The position numbers and the translations under genes were made by a program. Shown piece after piece: positions 34,921 through 43,341 of a stretch of DNA of 64,000 nucleotides. Position 1 is the first letter of the stretch, and each line of letters begins with the position of its first letter. The DNA lies in contig NZ_LMSH01000002.1 in assembly GCF_001428365.1 (NCBI RefSeq), positions 387,049 through 451,048 of the forward strand. The letters run 5' to 3'. The DNA is from Arthrobacter sp. Soil763. Its GTDB lineage: Bacteria; Actinomycetota; Actinomycetes; Actinomycetales; Micrococcaceae. The notes below the pieces were generated by a model. The model was not told where the DNA came from. It searched no databases and saw nothing but the letters and a program-made list of their open reading frames with translations.

Positions 34921-35592
34921 CTAATCCGCGGGCCCGCTTTGGGCGCCGTCCATGCCCGGACGGTGCCGTCCGCGGACCGCCAGCGGCACGTGCCACTGCC
35001 GCCGCCAGGCCGTGACGCGGAAGGCGAAAACCACGGCCGCCACGGCACTGGCGGTGAACGCGCTGAACGTCCCGGTGACGGACAGCGCCACGGTCAGGGC
35101 CGCCCCGGCGAAGGCCGGCAGGGCGTAGATGTCGCCGGGATCGAAAAGCTGCGGCACCTCGTTCGCGGTGATGTCGCGCAGCAGCCCGCCGCCGACCGCC
35201 GTCGTCACGCCCAGCAGCACCGCTGCGACCGGATGCATCCCGGCGGCCAGGGCCTTCAGGCTGCCCGTAATGCAGAACAGGGCCAGGCCGCCCGCGTCGA
35301 ACAGGACCAGCAGCGAGGTGAAGCGCCGGACGCTGGGGAAGAGGAAATACACCAGCACCGTGGCCAGCAGCGGCGGCGCGAGGTAGGCGGGGTTGGTGAA
35401 GGCCGCCGGCGGTCCCGCGTTGATGATGAGGTCGCGGATGACGCCGCCGCCCAGGCTGACCACCGAGGCCAGCAGCAGCGAACCGACAATGTCGAACTGT
35501 TTGCGGGCCGCGAGCAGCGAACCGGACACGGCGAAGAAGAAGACACCGGCCAGGTCCAGCCAGACCAGGACGAGGCTAAAGGAGAAAGTCAT
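34921..35592 (-). CDS. TRIC-type cation channel family protein (UPF0126)
   Basis: 223-aa membrane protein with two repeats of three helices. Seen: LDLAGVFFFAVSGSLLAARK and the paired signature SLGGGVIRDLIINAGPPAAF (first repeat), VGGGLLRDITANEVPQLF (second repeat), typical of bacterial trimeric intracellular cation channels. Members conduct K+ in crystal-structure studies. Start at ATG 35592; an upstream extension to 35892 overlaps the divergent chelatase gene and is rejected. It is divergent from that gene with a 61-nt gap. Confidence 0.9.
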   Translation of the reverse strand: MTFSFSLVLVWLDLAGVFFFAVSGSLLAARKQFDIVGSLLLASVVSLGGGVIRDLIINAGPPAAFTNPAYLAPPLLATVLVYFLFPSVRRFTSLLVLFDAGGLALFCITGSLKALAAGMHPVAAVLLGVTTAVGGGLLRDITANEVPQLFDPGDIYALPAFAGAALTVALSVTGTFSAFTASAVAAVVFAFRVTAWRRQWHVPLAVRGRHRPGMDGAQSGPAD

Positions 35593-35640
35593 GGGGCGTC
35601 CCGGACGGTTGGTGAGGGGCGGATGGGGCGGCTCCAAGGT

Positions 35641-35653
35641 TACGCTAACGGCT
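35641..35653 (+). promoter_or_regulatory. Leaderless-type -10 box of the chelatase gene
   Basis: TACGCT (35641-35646), seven bases, then ATG at 35654; no ribosome-binding sequence. Confidence 0.5.
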
Positions 35654-36391
35654 ATGAAGACCCCCATCCTGATCGCCTGCGCCCACGGCACCTCCAGCGC
35701 AGAGGGGGCCGCGGAAGTCAATGCCCTGCGGGCCTCGATCTCCGCGCTGCGCCCCGGGCTGGCCGTCCGGGAGGCGTACGTCGACGTCCAGGACCCCGGA
35801 CTGCCCGACGTCGTCGCCGGGCTGCCGGCGGACGCGGACGCCGTCGTCGTGCCGTTGCTGCTCAGCCTTGGGTACCACGTCAAGGTGGACATTGCCCGGG
35901 CCGTTCAGGGCCGCCCCGGCACCCTGGCCGCGGCGCCGCTGGGCCCTGATCCGCGGCTCGCGGAGCTGCTGGACCAGCGCTTGCGCGAGGCCGGGGTCAC
36001 GGACAACGACGCCGTGATCGTCGCCGCGGCGGGGTCCTCCGACGCCGCCGCCGCCGGGAATGTCGAGGAAGTCGCGGCCCGGCTGGGCACGCTCCGCTCC
36101 AACCGGATCGTGGCCGCCTACGGCGCTTCCGCCCGGCCCTCCGTGCCCGAAGCCGTCGCCATGCTGCGGGAAGAAGCGGCCGGGGGAGCCGGCGCCGGGC
36201 GGTCCGCGGGGGCCGTGGACCTGGGCGGCCGCGTGGTCATCGCGTCGTATTTGCTGGCCCCGGGGTTCTTCCACGACCAGCTCGCCAAGGCCGGGGCGGA
36301 CCTGGTCACCGCACCGCTGCTTCCCTCCCCGGTGCTCGCCGAACTGGCGCTGGAGAGGTACGACGCGGCGGTCGCCGACAACCGTTCATGA
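35654..36391 (+). CDS. Sirohydrochlorin chelatase (CbiX/SirB family)
   Basis: 245-aa class II chelatase-like protein that would insert Fe2+ into sirohydrochlorin to give siroheme. Seen: ILIACAHGTSSAEGAAEV (N-terminal active-site His, residue about 10), DADAVVVPLLLSLGYHVKVD (second His in GYHVKVD, about 76), and a second half-repeat with VVIASYLLAPGFFHDQL. The duplicated CbiX-type layout fits its length. It lies 74 nt upstream of the siroheme-dependent sulfite reductase gene, which supports a siroheme role. CysG at 46.7 kb carries the preceding steps. Confidence 0.88.
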   Translation: MKTPILIACAHGTSSAEGAAEVNALRASISALRPGLAVREAYVDVQDPGLPDVVAGLPADADAVVVPLLLSLGYHVKVDIARAVQGRPGTLAAAPLGPDPRLAELLDQRLREAGVTDNDAVIVAAAGSSDAAAAGNVEEVAARLGTLRSNRIVAAYGASARPSVPEAVAMLREEAAGGAGAGRSAGAVDLGGRVVIASYLLAPGFFHDQLAKAGADLVTAPLLPSPVLAELALERYDAAVADNRS

Positions 36392-36408
36392 CGAAGTGTT
36401 GCCCAAGG

Positions 36409-36459
36409 TGACCCCGCGTTTCTGACCCTTTGTGGGGCTTTCCCGGCCGCCCCTACAGT
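36409..36459 (+). promoter_or_regulatory. Sulfur-type leaderless promoter of sirA: upstream box plus -10
   Basis: TGACCCCGCGTTTC at 36409-36422 and -10 TACAGT at 36454-36459, six bases before ATG 36466. The box starts exactly 57 nt before the ATG. The same arrangement and spacing occurs at 43172 and 46685. The regulator is not encoded in the window as far as can be seen. Confidence 0.68.
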
Positions 36460-36465
36460 CGATTC

Positions 36466-38202
36466 ATGACTGATACAGCTCTAGCCGGAGCGACCCCGGA
36501 CCAGGCTGCCGCTTCCCGCCCCGCCCGCCCCGCCGCCAAGCCGCACGGGCAGTGGAAAGTCGACGGTACCGCCCCGCTGAACGCCAACGAAACCTGGAAA
36601 CAGGAAGACAGCGGGCTGAACGTCCGCGAGCGTATCGAGTCGGTCTACGCCAAGCACGGCTTCGACTCGATCGACGGGACCGACCTGCACGGCCGCTTCC
36701 GCTGGTGGGGCCTGTACACGCAGCGCAAGCCCGGCATCGACGGCGGCAAGACCGCCACCCTGGAACCCCACGAACTCGAAGACAAGTACTTCATGCTCCG
36801 GGTCAGGATCGACGGCGGCGCCCTCACCACCGAGCAGCTGCGCGTCATCGGCCGGATCTCCGAGGACTTTGCCCGCGGCTCGGCGGACCTCACGGACCGG
36901 CAGAACATCCAGCTGCACTGGATCCGGGTCGAGGACGTGCCGGAGATCTGGCGCCGCCTCGAAGCCGTCGGCCTCTCGACCACCGAGGCCTGCGGGGACG
37001 TGCCCCGCGTCATCCTGGGCTCCCCGGTGGCCGGCATCGCCAAGGACGAGATCATCGACCCCACGCCCCTGATCCGGGAACTGTCCGAGCGCTTCATCGG
37101 CGACCCTGAGCTTGCCAACCTGCCGCGCAAATACAAGACCGCCATCACCGGCCACCCCAGCCAGGACGTGGTGCACGAGATCAACGACTTCGCCCTGGTC
37201 GGCGTCGTCCACCCCGAGCTCGGCGCCGGCTACGACCTGTGGGTGGGCGGCGCGCTGTCCACAAACCCGATGCTGGCCAAGCGGCTGGGCGCCTTCGTCC
37301 GGCCCGAACAGGCCGCCGACGTCTGGCTGGGCGTCACCAGCATCTTCCGCGACTACGGCTACCGGCGGATGCGCACCAAGGCGCGGCTGAAATTCCTGCT
37401 GGCCGACTGGGGGCCGGTGAAGTTCCGCCAGGTCCTCGAGGACGAATACCTCGGCTACGCGCTCGCCGACGGCCCGGCCGCGCCCAAACCGGCCACCCCG
37501 GGCGACCACATCGGCGTGCACGAGCAGAAGGACGGCAAGTTCTTCATCGGCGCCACACCCCTCGCGGGCCGGCTCTCCGGCAGCCAGCTGGTCAAGCTCG
37601 CGGACACCCTCGAGGCCCGGGGCTCCCGGCGGCTGCGCACCACGCCGCACCAGAAGCTCGTCGTCCTCGACGTGCCCCAGGCCGAGGTCGAGCCCCTCGT
37701 GGCCGAGCTCGACGCGCTGGGCCTCTCCGCCCGGCCCTCAGTCTTCCGCCGCGGCACCATCGCCTGCACCGGCATCGAGTTCTGCAAACTCGCGATCGTC
37801 GAAACCAAGGTCACGGCCGCCACCGTCGTCGCCGAGCTGGAACGCCGCCTCGCCGACCTCGTCGAGACCAAGCAGCTCCCGCAGGCCCTCTCCCTGCACA
37901 TCAACGGCTGCCCCAATTCCTGCGCTAGGATCCAGACCGCGGACATCGGCCTCAAGGGCATGATGCTGCCCACGCCCGACGGCGGCCCCACCCCGGGGTT
38001 CCAGGTCCACCTCGGCGGCGGGCTCGCCTCCGACAGCCGCGAGGAGGCCGGCCTGGGCCGCACCGTCCGCGGCCTCAAGGTCACCGCCGGGGAACTTCCC
38101 GACTACGTCGAGCGCGTGGTCCGGAAATTCGTGGCGGACCGCGCCGAGGGCCAGAGCTTCGCCGAATGGGCCTTCGCCGCCGAGGAAGGGGACCTGCAGT
38201 GA
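36466..38202 (+). CDS. sirA: Ferredoxin-dependent sulfite reductase (SirA/NirA type)
   Basis: 578-aa siroheme and 4Fe-4S enzyme reducing sulfite to sulfide. Seen: RFRWWGLYTQRKPGIDGGKT (about residues 75-94), LTDRQNIQLHWIRVEDVPEI (about 143-162), the cluster/siroheme ligands in IACTGIEFCKLAIVETK (about 432-448) and HINGCPNSCARIQTADIGLK. Mycobacterial relatives carry a Tyr-Cys cross-link, and candidate residues occur here. Nitrite reductases of the same family look alike, but the cysHDN neighbours favour sulfite. Start at ATG 36466, set by the leaderless -10; it overlaps the cysH GTG. Confidence 0.93.
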   Translation: MTDTALAGATPDQAAASRPARPAAKPHGQWKVDGTAPLNANETWKQEDSGLNVRERIESVYAKHGFDSIDGTDLHGRFRWWGLYTQRKPGIDGGKTATLEPHELEDKYFMLRVRIDGGALTTEQLRVIGRISEDFARGSADLTDRQNIQLHWIRVEDVPEIWRRLEAVGLSTTEACGDVPRVILGSPVAGIAKDEIIDPTPLIRELSERFIGDPELANLPRKYKTAITGHPSQDVVHEINDFALVGVVHPELGAGYDLWVGGALSTNPMLAKRLGAFVRPEQAADVWLGVTSIFRDYGYRRMRTKARLKFLLADWGPVKFRQVLEDEYLGYALADGPAAPKPATPGDHIGVHEQKDGKFFIGATPLAGRLSGSQLVKLADTLEARGSRRLRTTPHQKLVVLDVPQAEVEPLVAELDALGLSARPSVFRRGTIACTGIEFCKLAIVETKVTAATVVAELERRLADLVETKQLPQALSLHINGCPNSCARIQTADIGLKGMMLPTPDGGPTPGFQVHLGGGLASDSREEAGLGRTVRGLKVTAGELPDYVERVVRKFVADRAEGQSFAEWAFAAEEGDLQ

Positions 38203-38963
38203 ATCCCCAACCGCTCCCCGACCTCGCAAGCTCGGCCGGGGACCCCGGCGGTCGTGGCCCCTCCCTGCGGAGCGACGAGGAGCTCAAGGCTCTCGCCGCC
38301 GCCGGCGCGGCCGAGCTCGGCTGGGACGCCCCGGCCCGAGAGGTGATCGCCTGGGTGGCGCGGAACTTCGAACTGCCCGCCGTCGCCGTCGCCTGTTCCA
38401 TGGCCGACGCCGTCCTGCCGGCGCTCGTCGCGGACCAGCTCCCCGGCGTCGACGTGCTGTTCCTGGACACCGGGTACCACTTCCCGGAAACCTACGCCAC
38501 ACGCGACGAGGTGGCTGCGAACCTGCGCGTGAACGTCGTCGACGTGCTGCCGGAGAGCACCGTGGAGCAGCAGGACCGGCTGCTGGGCCGGGACCTCTTT
38601 GCCCGTGACGCCGCGCGGTGCTGCGCGCTGCGCAAGGTCGCGCCGCTGCGCCGCACCCTCGCCGGCTACGAGCTCTGGTTCACCGGGGTCCGCCGCGACG
38701 AGGCCCCGACCCGCACCACCACCCCGCTGGTCACCTGGGACGAGGCCAACGGCCTGGTCAAGGTCAACCCCGTGGCCGCCTGGACCTTCGACCGGCTGGT
38801 CCGGCACTCCGAAGACAACCTCCTGCCCGTCAACCCGCTCCTTTCCCAGGGCTACCCGTCCATCGGCTGCCAGCCCTGCACGCAAAAGGTGGCGCCGGGC
38901 GATGACCCCCGCGCCGGACGCTGGGCAGGAACCGACAAGACAGAATGCGGGCTACACGTATGA
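38199..38963 (+). CDS. cysH: APS reductase (iron-sulfur adenylylsulfate reductase)
   Basis: 254-aa PP-loop reductase. Seen: [20 protein letters not shown] (about residues 86-105), the Cys pair in [20 protein letters not shown] (about 139-158), the second pair CQPCT (about 225-229) and the C-terminal catalytic segment TECGLHV. The CC-X~80-CXXC pattern is the 4Fe-4S ligand set that distinguishes APS from PAPS reductases, so APS is the substrate; consistently, no cysC was seen. GTG 38199 overlaps the sirA stop, with GAGGAAGGGG upstream; the stop overlaps the cysD ATG. Confidence 0.93.
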   Translation: MNPQPLPDLASSAGDPGGRGPSLRSDEELKALAAAGAAELGWDAPAREVIAWVARNFELPAVAVACSMADAVLPALVADQLPGVDVLFLDTGYHFPETYATRDEVAANLRVNVVDVLPESTVEQQDRLLGRDLFARDAARCCALRKVAPLRRTLAGYELWFTGVRRDEAPTRTTTPLVTWDEANGLVKVNPVAAWTFDRLVRHSEDNLLPVNPLLSQGYPSIGCQPCTQKVAPGDDPRAGRWAGTDKTECGLHV

Positions 38964-40051
38964 GCAACTTCCTGACTTCCGTGGCTGGCTCCGCCTCCGC
39001 GGCAGATGCCGCCCCCGCCCCTTCGCCGCGCGGCATCCGTCCTTCGGACGATGCGCGCGGCTCCGGAAGGCCCGATGCCACTCCCGGGGCGGCATCTGCC
39101 GCTGCGGCTCTGCGGTCGGGTCGCCTGAGCGGGGCGGCAATCGGCGTTCCAGCCCCGGCCCGCCTCTCATCCCTGGACACTTTGGAGTCCGAGGCGATTC
39201 ATATCATCCGCGAGGTTGTTGCCGAGTTTGAGCGGCCGGCGCTGCTGTTTTCCGGCGGCAAGGACTCGGTGGTGATGCTTCACCTGGCCACCAAGGCGTT
39301 CTGGCCGGGGAAGGTGCCGTTCCCGGTGCTGCATGTGGATACCGGGCACAACTTCCCGGAGGTCATCGAATTCCGGGACCGGACCGTGGAGCGGCTGGGG
39401 CTCCGGCTCGTCGTCGGCAGTGTGCAGGAGTTCATCGATTCCGGTGAGCTGGCCGAGCGCGCGGACGGTACCCGCAACCCATTGCAGACGGTTCCTTTGC
39501 TGGACGCGATCGGACGCAACAAGTTCGACGCCGTCTTCGGCGGCGGGCGCCGCGACGAGGACAAGGCCCGGGCCAAGGAACGGATCCTGAGCCTGCGCGA
39601 CGAGTTCGGCCAGTGGGACCCGCGGAACCAGCGCCCCGAGCTGTGGAACCTCTACAACGGCCGGCACACCGTCGGCCAGCACGTCCGGGCGTTCCCAATC
39701 AGCAACTGGACCGAACTGGACATCTGGCGCTACATCGAGCGCGAGAACATCGAGCTGCCGGGCCTGTACTACGCCCACGAACGCGAGGTCTTCGCCCGCG
39801 ACGGCATGTGGCGCGCCGTGGGGGAGGTCTCCCCGCCGCGCGAGGGAGAGGACGTCATCACCAAGACCGTCCGGTACCGCACCGTAGGGGACATGTCCTG
39901 CACCGGGGCCGTGGAATCGCAGGCGTTCACGGTCGCCGACGTCGTGGTTGAAGTCGCCGCCTCCACCCTGACCGAACGTGGCGCCACCCGGGCCGACGAC
40001 CGCATCTCCGAGGCCGCCATGGAAGACCGCAAGAAGGACGGATACTTCTAA
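38960..40051 (+). CDS. cysD: Sulfate adenylyltransferase subunit 2, with in-frame palindromic insert at the N-terminus
   Basis: 363-aa ATP sulfurylase subunit, about 60 residues longer than the E. coli protein. The family domain begins near residue 72 ([20 protein letters not shown]) and shows the PP-loop [20 protein letters not shown], the segment [19 protein letters not shown] and [20 protein letters not shown]. The extra N-terminal part (residues about 15-47) is a palindromic element also found in the E2 gene. ATG 38960 overlaps the cysH stop (ATGA); another ATG at 38945 is in frame. Its stop shares bases with the cysN start. It activates sulfate together with CysN. Confidence 0.94.
   Translation: MSNFLTSVAGSASAADAAPAPSPRGIRPSDDARGSGRPDATPGAASAAAALRSGRLSGAAIGVPAPARLSSLDTLESEAIHIIREVVAEFERPALLFSGGKDSVVMLHLATKAFWPGKVPFPVLHVDTGHNFPEVIEFRDRTVERLGLRLVVGSVQEFIDSGELAERADGTRNPLQTVPLLDAIGRNKFDAVFGGGRRDEDKARAKERILSLRDEFGQWDPRNQRPELWNLYNGRHTVGQHVRAFPISNWTELDIWRYIERENIELPGLYYAHEREVFARDGMWRAVGEVSPPREGEDVITKTVRYRTVGDMSCTGAVESQAFTVADVVVEVAASTLTERGATRADDRISEAAMEDRKKDGYF
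38999..39102 (+). repeat. In-frame palindromic element, copy 2 (inside cysD)
   Basis: Perfect 17-bp arms GCGGCAGATGCCGCCCC (38999-39015) and GGGGCGGCATCTGCCGC (39086-39102), 70 nt apart as in copy 1. The centre holds a nested hairpin (CCGCGC-GCAT-CGTCC pairing with GGACG-ATGC-GCGCGG, two bulges). It encodes [20 protein letters not shown] and then [11 protein letters not shown] in the same frame as copy 1. Confidence 0.92.
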
Positions 40052-41481
40052 TGACCACCACCGCAGCTCTCCCGGCGGGGCAGGAGACAGCCCTGCCCGC
40101 CACCCTGTTCCGGTTCGCCACCGCCGGTTCGGTCGACGACGGCAAGTCCACCCTGGTGGGCCGGCTCCTGCACGATTCCAAGGCCATCCTGGCCGACCAG
40201 CTCGAGGCCGTCGCCCGCACCTCCGCGGACCGCGGTTTCGGCGGGGCGGACGCGGCCGACGGCGCCGGCGGGGCCCAGCGGATCGACCTGGCCCTGCTGA
40301 CCGACGGCCTGCGCGCCGAGCGGGAGCAGGGCATCACCATCGACGTCGCCTACCGCTACTTCGCCACAGACCGCCGCAGCTTCATCCTCGCCGACTGCCC
40401 CGGGCATGTGCAGTACACGAAGAACACGGTGACCGGCGCGTCCACCGCGGACGCCGTCGTCGTCCTGATCGACGCCCGCAAAGGGGTCCTGGAGCAGACC
40501 CGCCGGCACCTGTCCGTGCTGCAGCTGCTGCGCGTCGCGCACGTGGTCGTCGCGGTGAACAAGATCGACCTCGTGGAGTTCAGCGAGGACGTCTTCCGCG
40601 GCATTGAGGCCGACGTGCAGCAGCTGGGGCGCGACCTGGGCCTGGGGACCGGGGACACCGCCGAGCTGCTGGTGGTGCCGGTGTCCGCGCTCGACGGCGA
40701 CAACGTCGTGGAGCGCTCGGTACGTACCCCCTGGTACACCGGCCCGGCCCTGCTCGAGATCCTGGAGACACTGCCGGCAGCCGACGAACTCGAAAGCCAC
40801 CTGGAAAGCTTCCGCTTCCCGGTGCAGCTGGTCCTCCGCCCGCAGGGGGCGCTGGCTCCCGATGCCGTCGCCGCCGGACTCGACCCGGAGGCCTTCCGTG
40901 ACTACCGCGCCTACGCCGGCCAGATCACCGAGGGAGCCGTCCGGGTGGGGGACCGGGTCTCGGTCCTGACGCCCGGCCAGGCCCCGCGCACCACCACGGT
41001 CGCGGCCATTGACTTCGCCGGTGCCGCGCTGGAGAAGGCCGCCGCCCCGCGGTCGGTGGCGTTGCGGCTGGCGGACGAGGTCGACGTCGCTCGCGGAGAT
41101 ACGATCGCGGCCGCAGGCACGGTGGCCGAGCCAACCGCGGACCTGTACGCCTCGCTGTGCTGGCTGTCCCCGAAGCCGCTGCGCGAAGGCGCCAAGGTGC
41201 TGGTCAAGCACGGCAGCCGGACCGTCCAGGCCCTGGTCAGGAACGTGACCGGCAAACTGGACCTGGCGAGCTTCCGGCTCGCGGCCGCCTCGGCCCTGGA
41301 GCTGAACGACATCGGCGAAGCCCAGCTCCGGCTCGCGGCGCCGCTGCCGCTGGAGAACTACCGGCACCACCGCCGGACCGGGGCATTCCTGGTGATCGAC
41401 CCGCAGGACGGCAATACGCTGGCCGCCGGGCTGGTCCGGGACCATCCGGGCGACCACGAGGACGAGCGCTACTCGATCTAG
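40051..41481 (+). CDS. cysN: Sulfate adenylyltransferase subunit 1 (GTPase)
   Basis: 476-aa regulatory GTPase of ATP sulfurylase; GTP hydrolysis drives APS formation by CysD. Seen: G1 GSVDDGKSTLVGRLLHDSKA (about residues 27-46), G3 DCPGHVQYTKNTVTGAST (about 115), G4 VVAVNKIDLVEF, and EF-Tu-like beta-barrel domains in the second half. There is no fused CysC kinase domain, matching APS-reducing CysH. ATG 40051 overlaps the cysD stop by one base. The stop and the opposite-strand GYD stop share CTAG. Confidence 0.95.
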   Translation: MTTTAALPAGQETALPATLFRFATAGSVDDGKSTLVGRLLHDSKAILADQLEAVARTSADRGFGGADAADGAGGAQRIDLALLTDGLRAEREQGITIDVAYRYFATDRRSFILADCPGHVQYTKNTVTGASTADAVVVLIDARKGVLEQTRRHLSVLQLLRVAHVVVAVNKIDLVEFSEDVFRGIEADVQQLGRDLGLGTGDTAELLVVPVSALDGDNVVERSVRTPWYTGPALLEILETLPAADELESHLESFRFPVQLVLRPQGALAPDAVAAGLDPEAFRDYRAYAGQITEGAVRVGDRVSVLTPGQAPRTTTVAAIDFAGAALEKAAAPRSVALRLADEVDVARGDTIAAAGTVAEPTADLYASLCWLSPKPLREGAKVLVKHGSRTVQALVRNVTGKLDLASFRLAAASALELNDIGEAQLRLAAPLPLENYRHHRRTGAFLVIDPQDGNTLAAGLVRDHPGDHEDERYSI

Positions 41482-41804
41482 GCGCCCGGCGGCCGGTACT
41501 TGATCTCGGCGGCCTTGCGCAGCGCCTCCATGGTCTCCTCGACGCTCAGCAGGACCGTGGTCTCGAAGGAGCTGAGCGCGCCGCCTCCGCTGATGGCCAG
41601 CGCCACCGCGGCCATCGAGACATTGTCGGGCGCTTCCCACAGGTTGTAGCCGTCGTGGGAGCCGAAGGCGTACCAGAAGCCGTGCAGCTTCCCGCCCACC
41701 GATTCGATGTAGCTGCGGGCGGCTTCGCTGCGGTCTTCGGGGTGGTTCGCCAGCCTCGCCCACGTCTCGGGCGTGTAGCTGAATGTGGACAGATAAAGGG
41801 GCAT
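41478..41804 (-). CDS. GYD domain protein
   Basis: 108-aa small cytoplasmic protein. Seen: YLSTFSYTPETWARLANHPE at the start, GGKLHGFWYAFGSHDGYNLW (residues about 36-55, with the domain-naming Gly-Tyr-Asp-like DGY), and GGALSSFETTVLLSVEETME. Members are dimeric ferredoxin-like fold proteins of unknown function. Start at 41804 is preceded by an in-frame Arg-rich extension that was rejected. It is convergent with cysN and divergent from rtcB. Confidence 0.8.
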   Translation of the reverse strand: MPLYLSTFSYTPETWARLANHPEDRSEAARSYIESVGGKLHGFWYAFGSHDGYNLWEAPDNVSMAAVALAISGGGALSSFETTVLLSVEETMEALRKAAEIKYRPPGA

Positions 41805-41947
41805 GGTCCCGTCCTTCCGTGCATGGTGCCGGTCCGATAAGAATGGCAGTCGGGGCGGCGCCCAGCAATGACCGTGCCGGGCGGGCGCACCCCGCACCTT
41901 GCCGCCCGCCCCCGGCCCGACGATCATCGTCGTGGGAGGAGAGATCC

Positions 41948-43114
41948 GTGGAAGCCATCAACAGCAGGCTCCTTAGCTGGGCGTCCATCCTCGACGAGGA
42001 GACGCGCAGGCAGGCGCTGGCCACGGCCACGCTGCCGTTCATCTACCCCCACCTGGCGCTGATGCCGGACGCCCACCTGGGCAAAGGCGCCACCGTGGGG
42101 TCGGTCATCCCCACCGTGGGCGCGATCATCCCGGCCGCCGTCGGCGTCGACATCGGCTGCGGAATGATCGCCGTCCGCACCCAGTACACGCAGCAGGACC
42201 TGCCCAAGGACCTGGCGCGGCTGCGGGTGGCCATCGAGCGCGCCGTTCCGCTGTCGGCCGGGCACTTCAACCGCAGCGTCACGGCGACGGCCCGCCCCCG
42301 GCTCGTCGAGCTGCGGAGGATGGCGGCGGCGGCCGGCTTCGACCCCGCCCGGTACGCGGCGAACTGGGAACTGCAACTGGGCTCGCTGGGCTCGGGCAAC
42401 CACTTCATCGAAGTGTGCGCCGACGAAAACTCCGCCGTCTGGCTGTTCCTGCACTCGGGCTCCCGCGGGGTCGGCAACAAGATCGCGCAGCGCCACATCG
42501 CGGAGGCCCGGGACCTGGCGCTGCGCCGGAACACCGCCCTGCCGGACCGCGACCTGGCCTACCTGGAGGAAGGCACCCCCGAGTTCCAGCGCTACATCCG
42601 GGAGTTGCGGTGGGCACAGCACTTCGCGCTGCTCAACCGCGAGGAAATGATGGACCGGCTCATCCAGCAGTTCGAAAAGTGGGTCGGCGGCCCGGTCCGG
42701 GAGCTGGAACGGATCAACTGCCACCACAACTTCACGGCCCGGGAGACGCATTACGGCAAAGCCGTGTGGGTTTCGCGCAAGGGGGCCATCAGGGCCCAGG
42801 CCGGCGACCCGGGCCTGATACCCGGTTCCATGGGCACCGCCTCCTACGTCGTCACCGGCCTCGGGAACCGGGCCTCCCTGAACTCCTCCCCGCACGGCGC
42901 CGGACGGGAGTACTCCCGCACCGCGGCCCGGAAGACCTTCTCGCTCACCCAGCTGAAGGCGGCCATGCAGGGCATTGAATTCCGGCCCCGGGAGGCGTTC
43001 ATCGACGAAATCCCGGCCGCCTACAAACCGATCGACGTCATCATGCGTGACTCGGCCGAACTGGTCCGGGTGCGGCACAAGCTCCGGCAATTGGTCAACG
43101 TCAAAGGTGACTGA
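41948..43114 (+). CDS. rtcB: RtcB family RNA-splicing ligase
   Basis: 388-aa Mn/GTP-dependent ligase joining RNA 2',3'-cyclic phosphate (3'-phosphate) and 5'-OH ends, used in RNA repair. Seen: MPDAHLGKGATVGSVIPTVG (about residues 38-57), GVDIGCGMIAVRTQYTQQD, LGSGNHFIEVCADEN (Mn ligand His), LFLHSGSRGVGNKIAQRHIA, INCHHNFTARETHYGK, and SLNSSPHGAGREYSRTAARK, which holds the His that becomes guanylylated. Full ligand set present. No rtcA, rtcR or archease neighbour. GTG 41948 has a GGGAGGAGAG ribosome site. Confidence 0.93.
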   Translation: MEAINSRLLSWASILDEETRRQALATATLPFIYPHLALMPDAHLGKGATVGSVIPTVGAIIPAAVGVDIGCGMIAVRTQYTQQDLPKDLARLRVAIERAVPLSAGHFNRSVTATARPRLVELRRMAAAAGFDPARYAANWELQLGSLGSGNHFIEVCADENSAVWLFLHSGSRGVGNKIAQRHIAEARDLALRRNTALPDRDLAYLEEGTPEFQRYIRELRWAQHFALLNREEMMDRLIQQFEKWVGGPVRELERINCHHNFTARETHYGKAVWVSRKGAIRAQAGDPGLIPGSMGTASYVVTGLGNRASLNSSPHGAGREYSRTAARKTFSLTQLKAAMQGIEFRPREAFIDEIPAAYKPIDVIMRDSAELVRVRHKLRQLVNVKGD

Positions 43115-43171
43115 CCGGCCCCGTGACCGGCCCTGGCTCCGGACCCGGATGTGACGCAGCATGAACCTGCA

Positions 43172-43222
43172 TGACCCCCCGTTTCCACACCATTGAACGC
43201 GCCTTCCGGCGCTCCCTAGGGT
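43172..43222 (+). promoter_or_regulatory. Sulfur-type leaderless promoter upstream of the ssu-like operon
   Basis: TGACCCCCCGTTTC at 43172-43185 and -10 TAGGGT at 43217-43222, six bases before the ATG of a 22-codon ORF at 43229. Box-to-ATG distance is 57 nt, identical to the sirA and cysG promoters. Confidence 0.66.
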
Positions 43223-43228
43223 GAAGCC

Positions 43229-43297
43229 ATGACTACTCCGGAACGGTTCAACAGGCCCTCCCGCGGGGCCCGCCAGGGGCGATGTCGCCGGCGCTGA
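43229..43297 (+). CDS. Putative 22-aa leader peptide ending Cys-Arg-Arg-Arg
   Basis: ATG-initiated ORF MTTPERFNRPSRGARQGRCR plus RR, starting six bases after a leaderless-type -10 box. The binding-protein gene starts 44 nt after its stop. Cysteine-containing upstream ORFs in leaderless transcripts control sulfur genes by attenuation in some actinobacteria (mycobacteria and Streptomyces). Here there is a single Cys followed by three Arg just before the stop. Translation and function are inferred from position and content. Confidence 0.5.
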   Translation: MTTPERFNRPSRGARQGRCRRR

Positions 43298-43341
43298 CCA
43301 TCCGCCCGGCCCACCCGCACCCGCACAGAGGGATCCATTCC

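Noticed and set aside
36466..38202. Assimilatory nitrite reductase
   Set aside because: The family is shared, but the gene overlaps cysH and lies in a cysHDN operon with a sulfur-type promoter; sulfite reductase is preferred.
38952..39170. Small antisense ORF through the cysD palindromic element (similar one at 8422-8772)
   Set aside because: Both antisense frames share a peptide only because the palindromic DNA is shared; there is no start signal or ribosome site.
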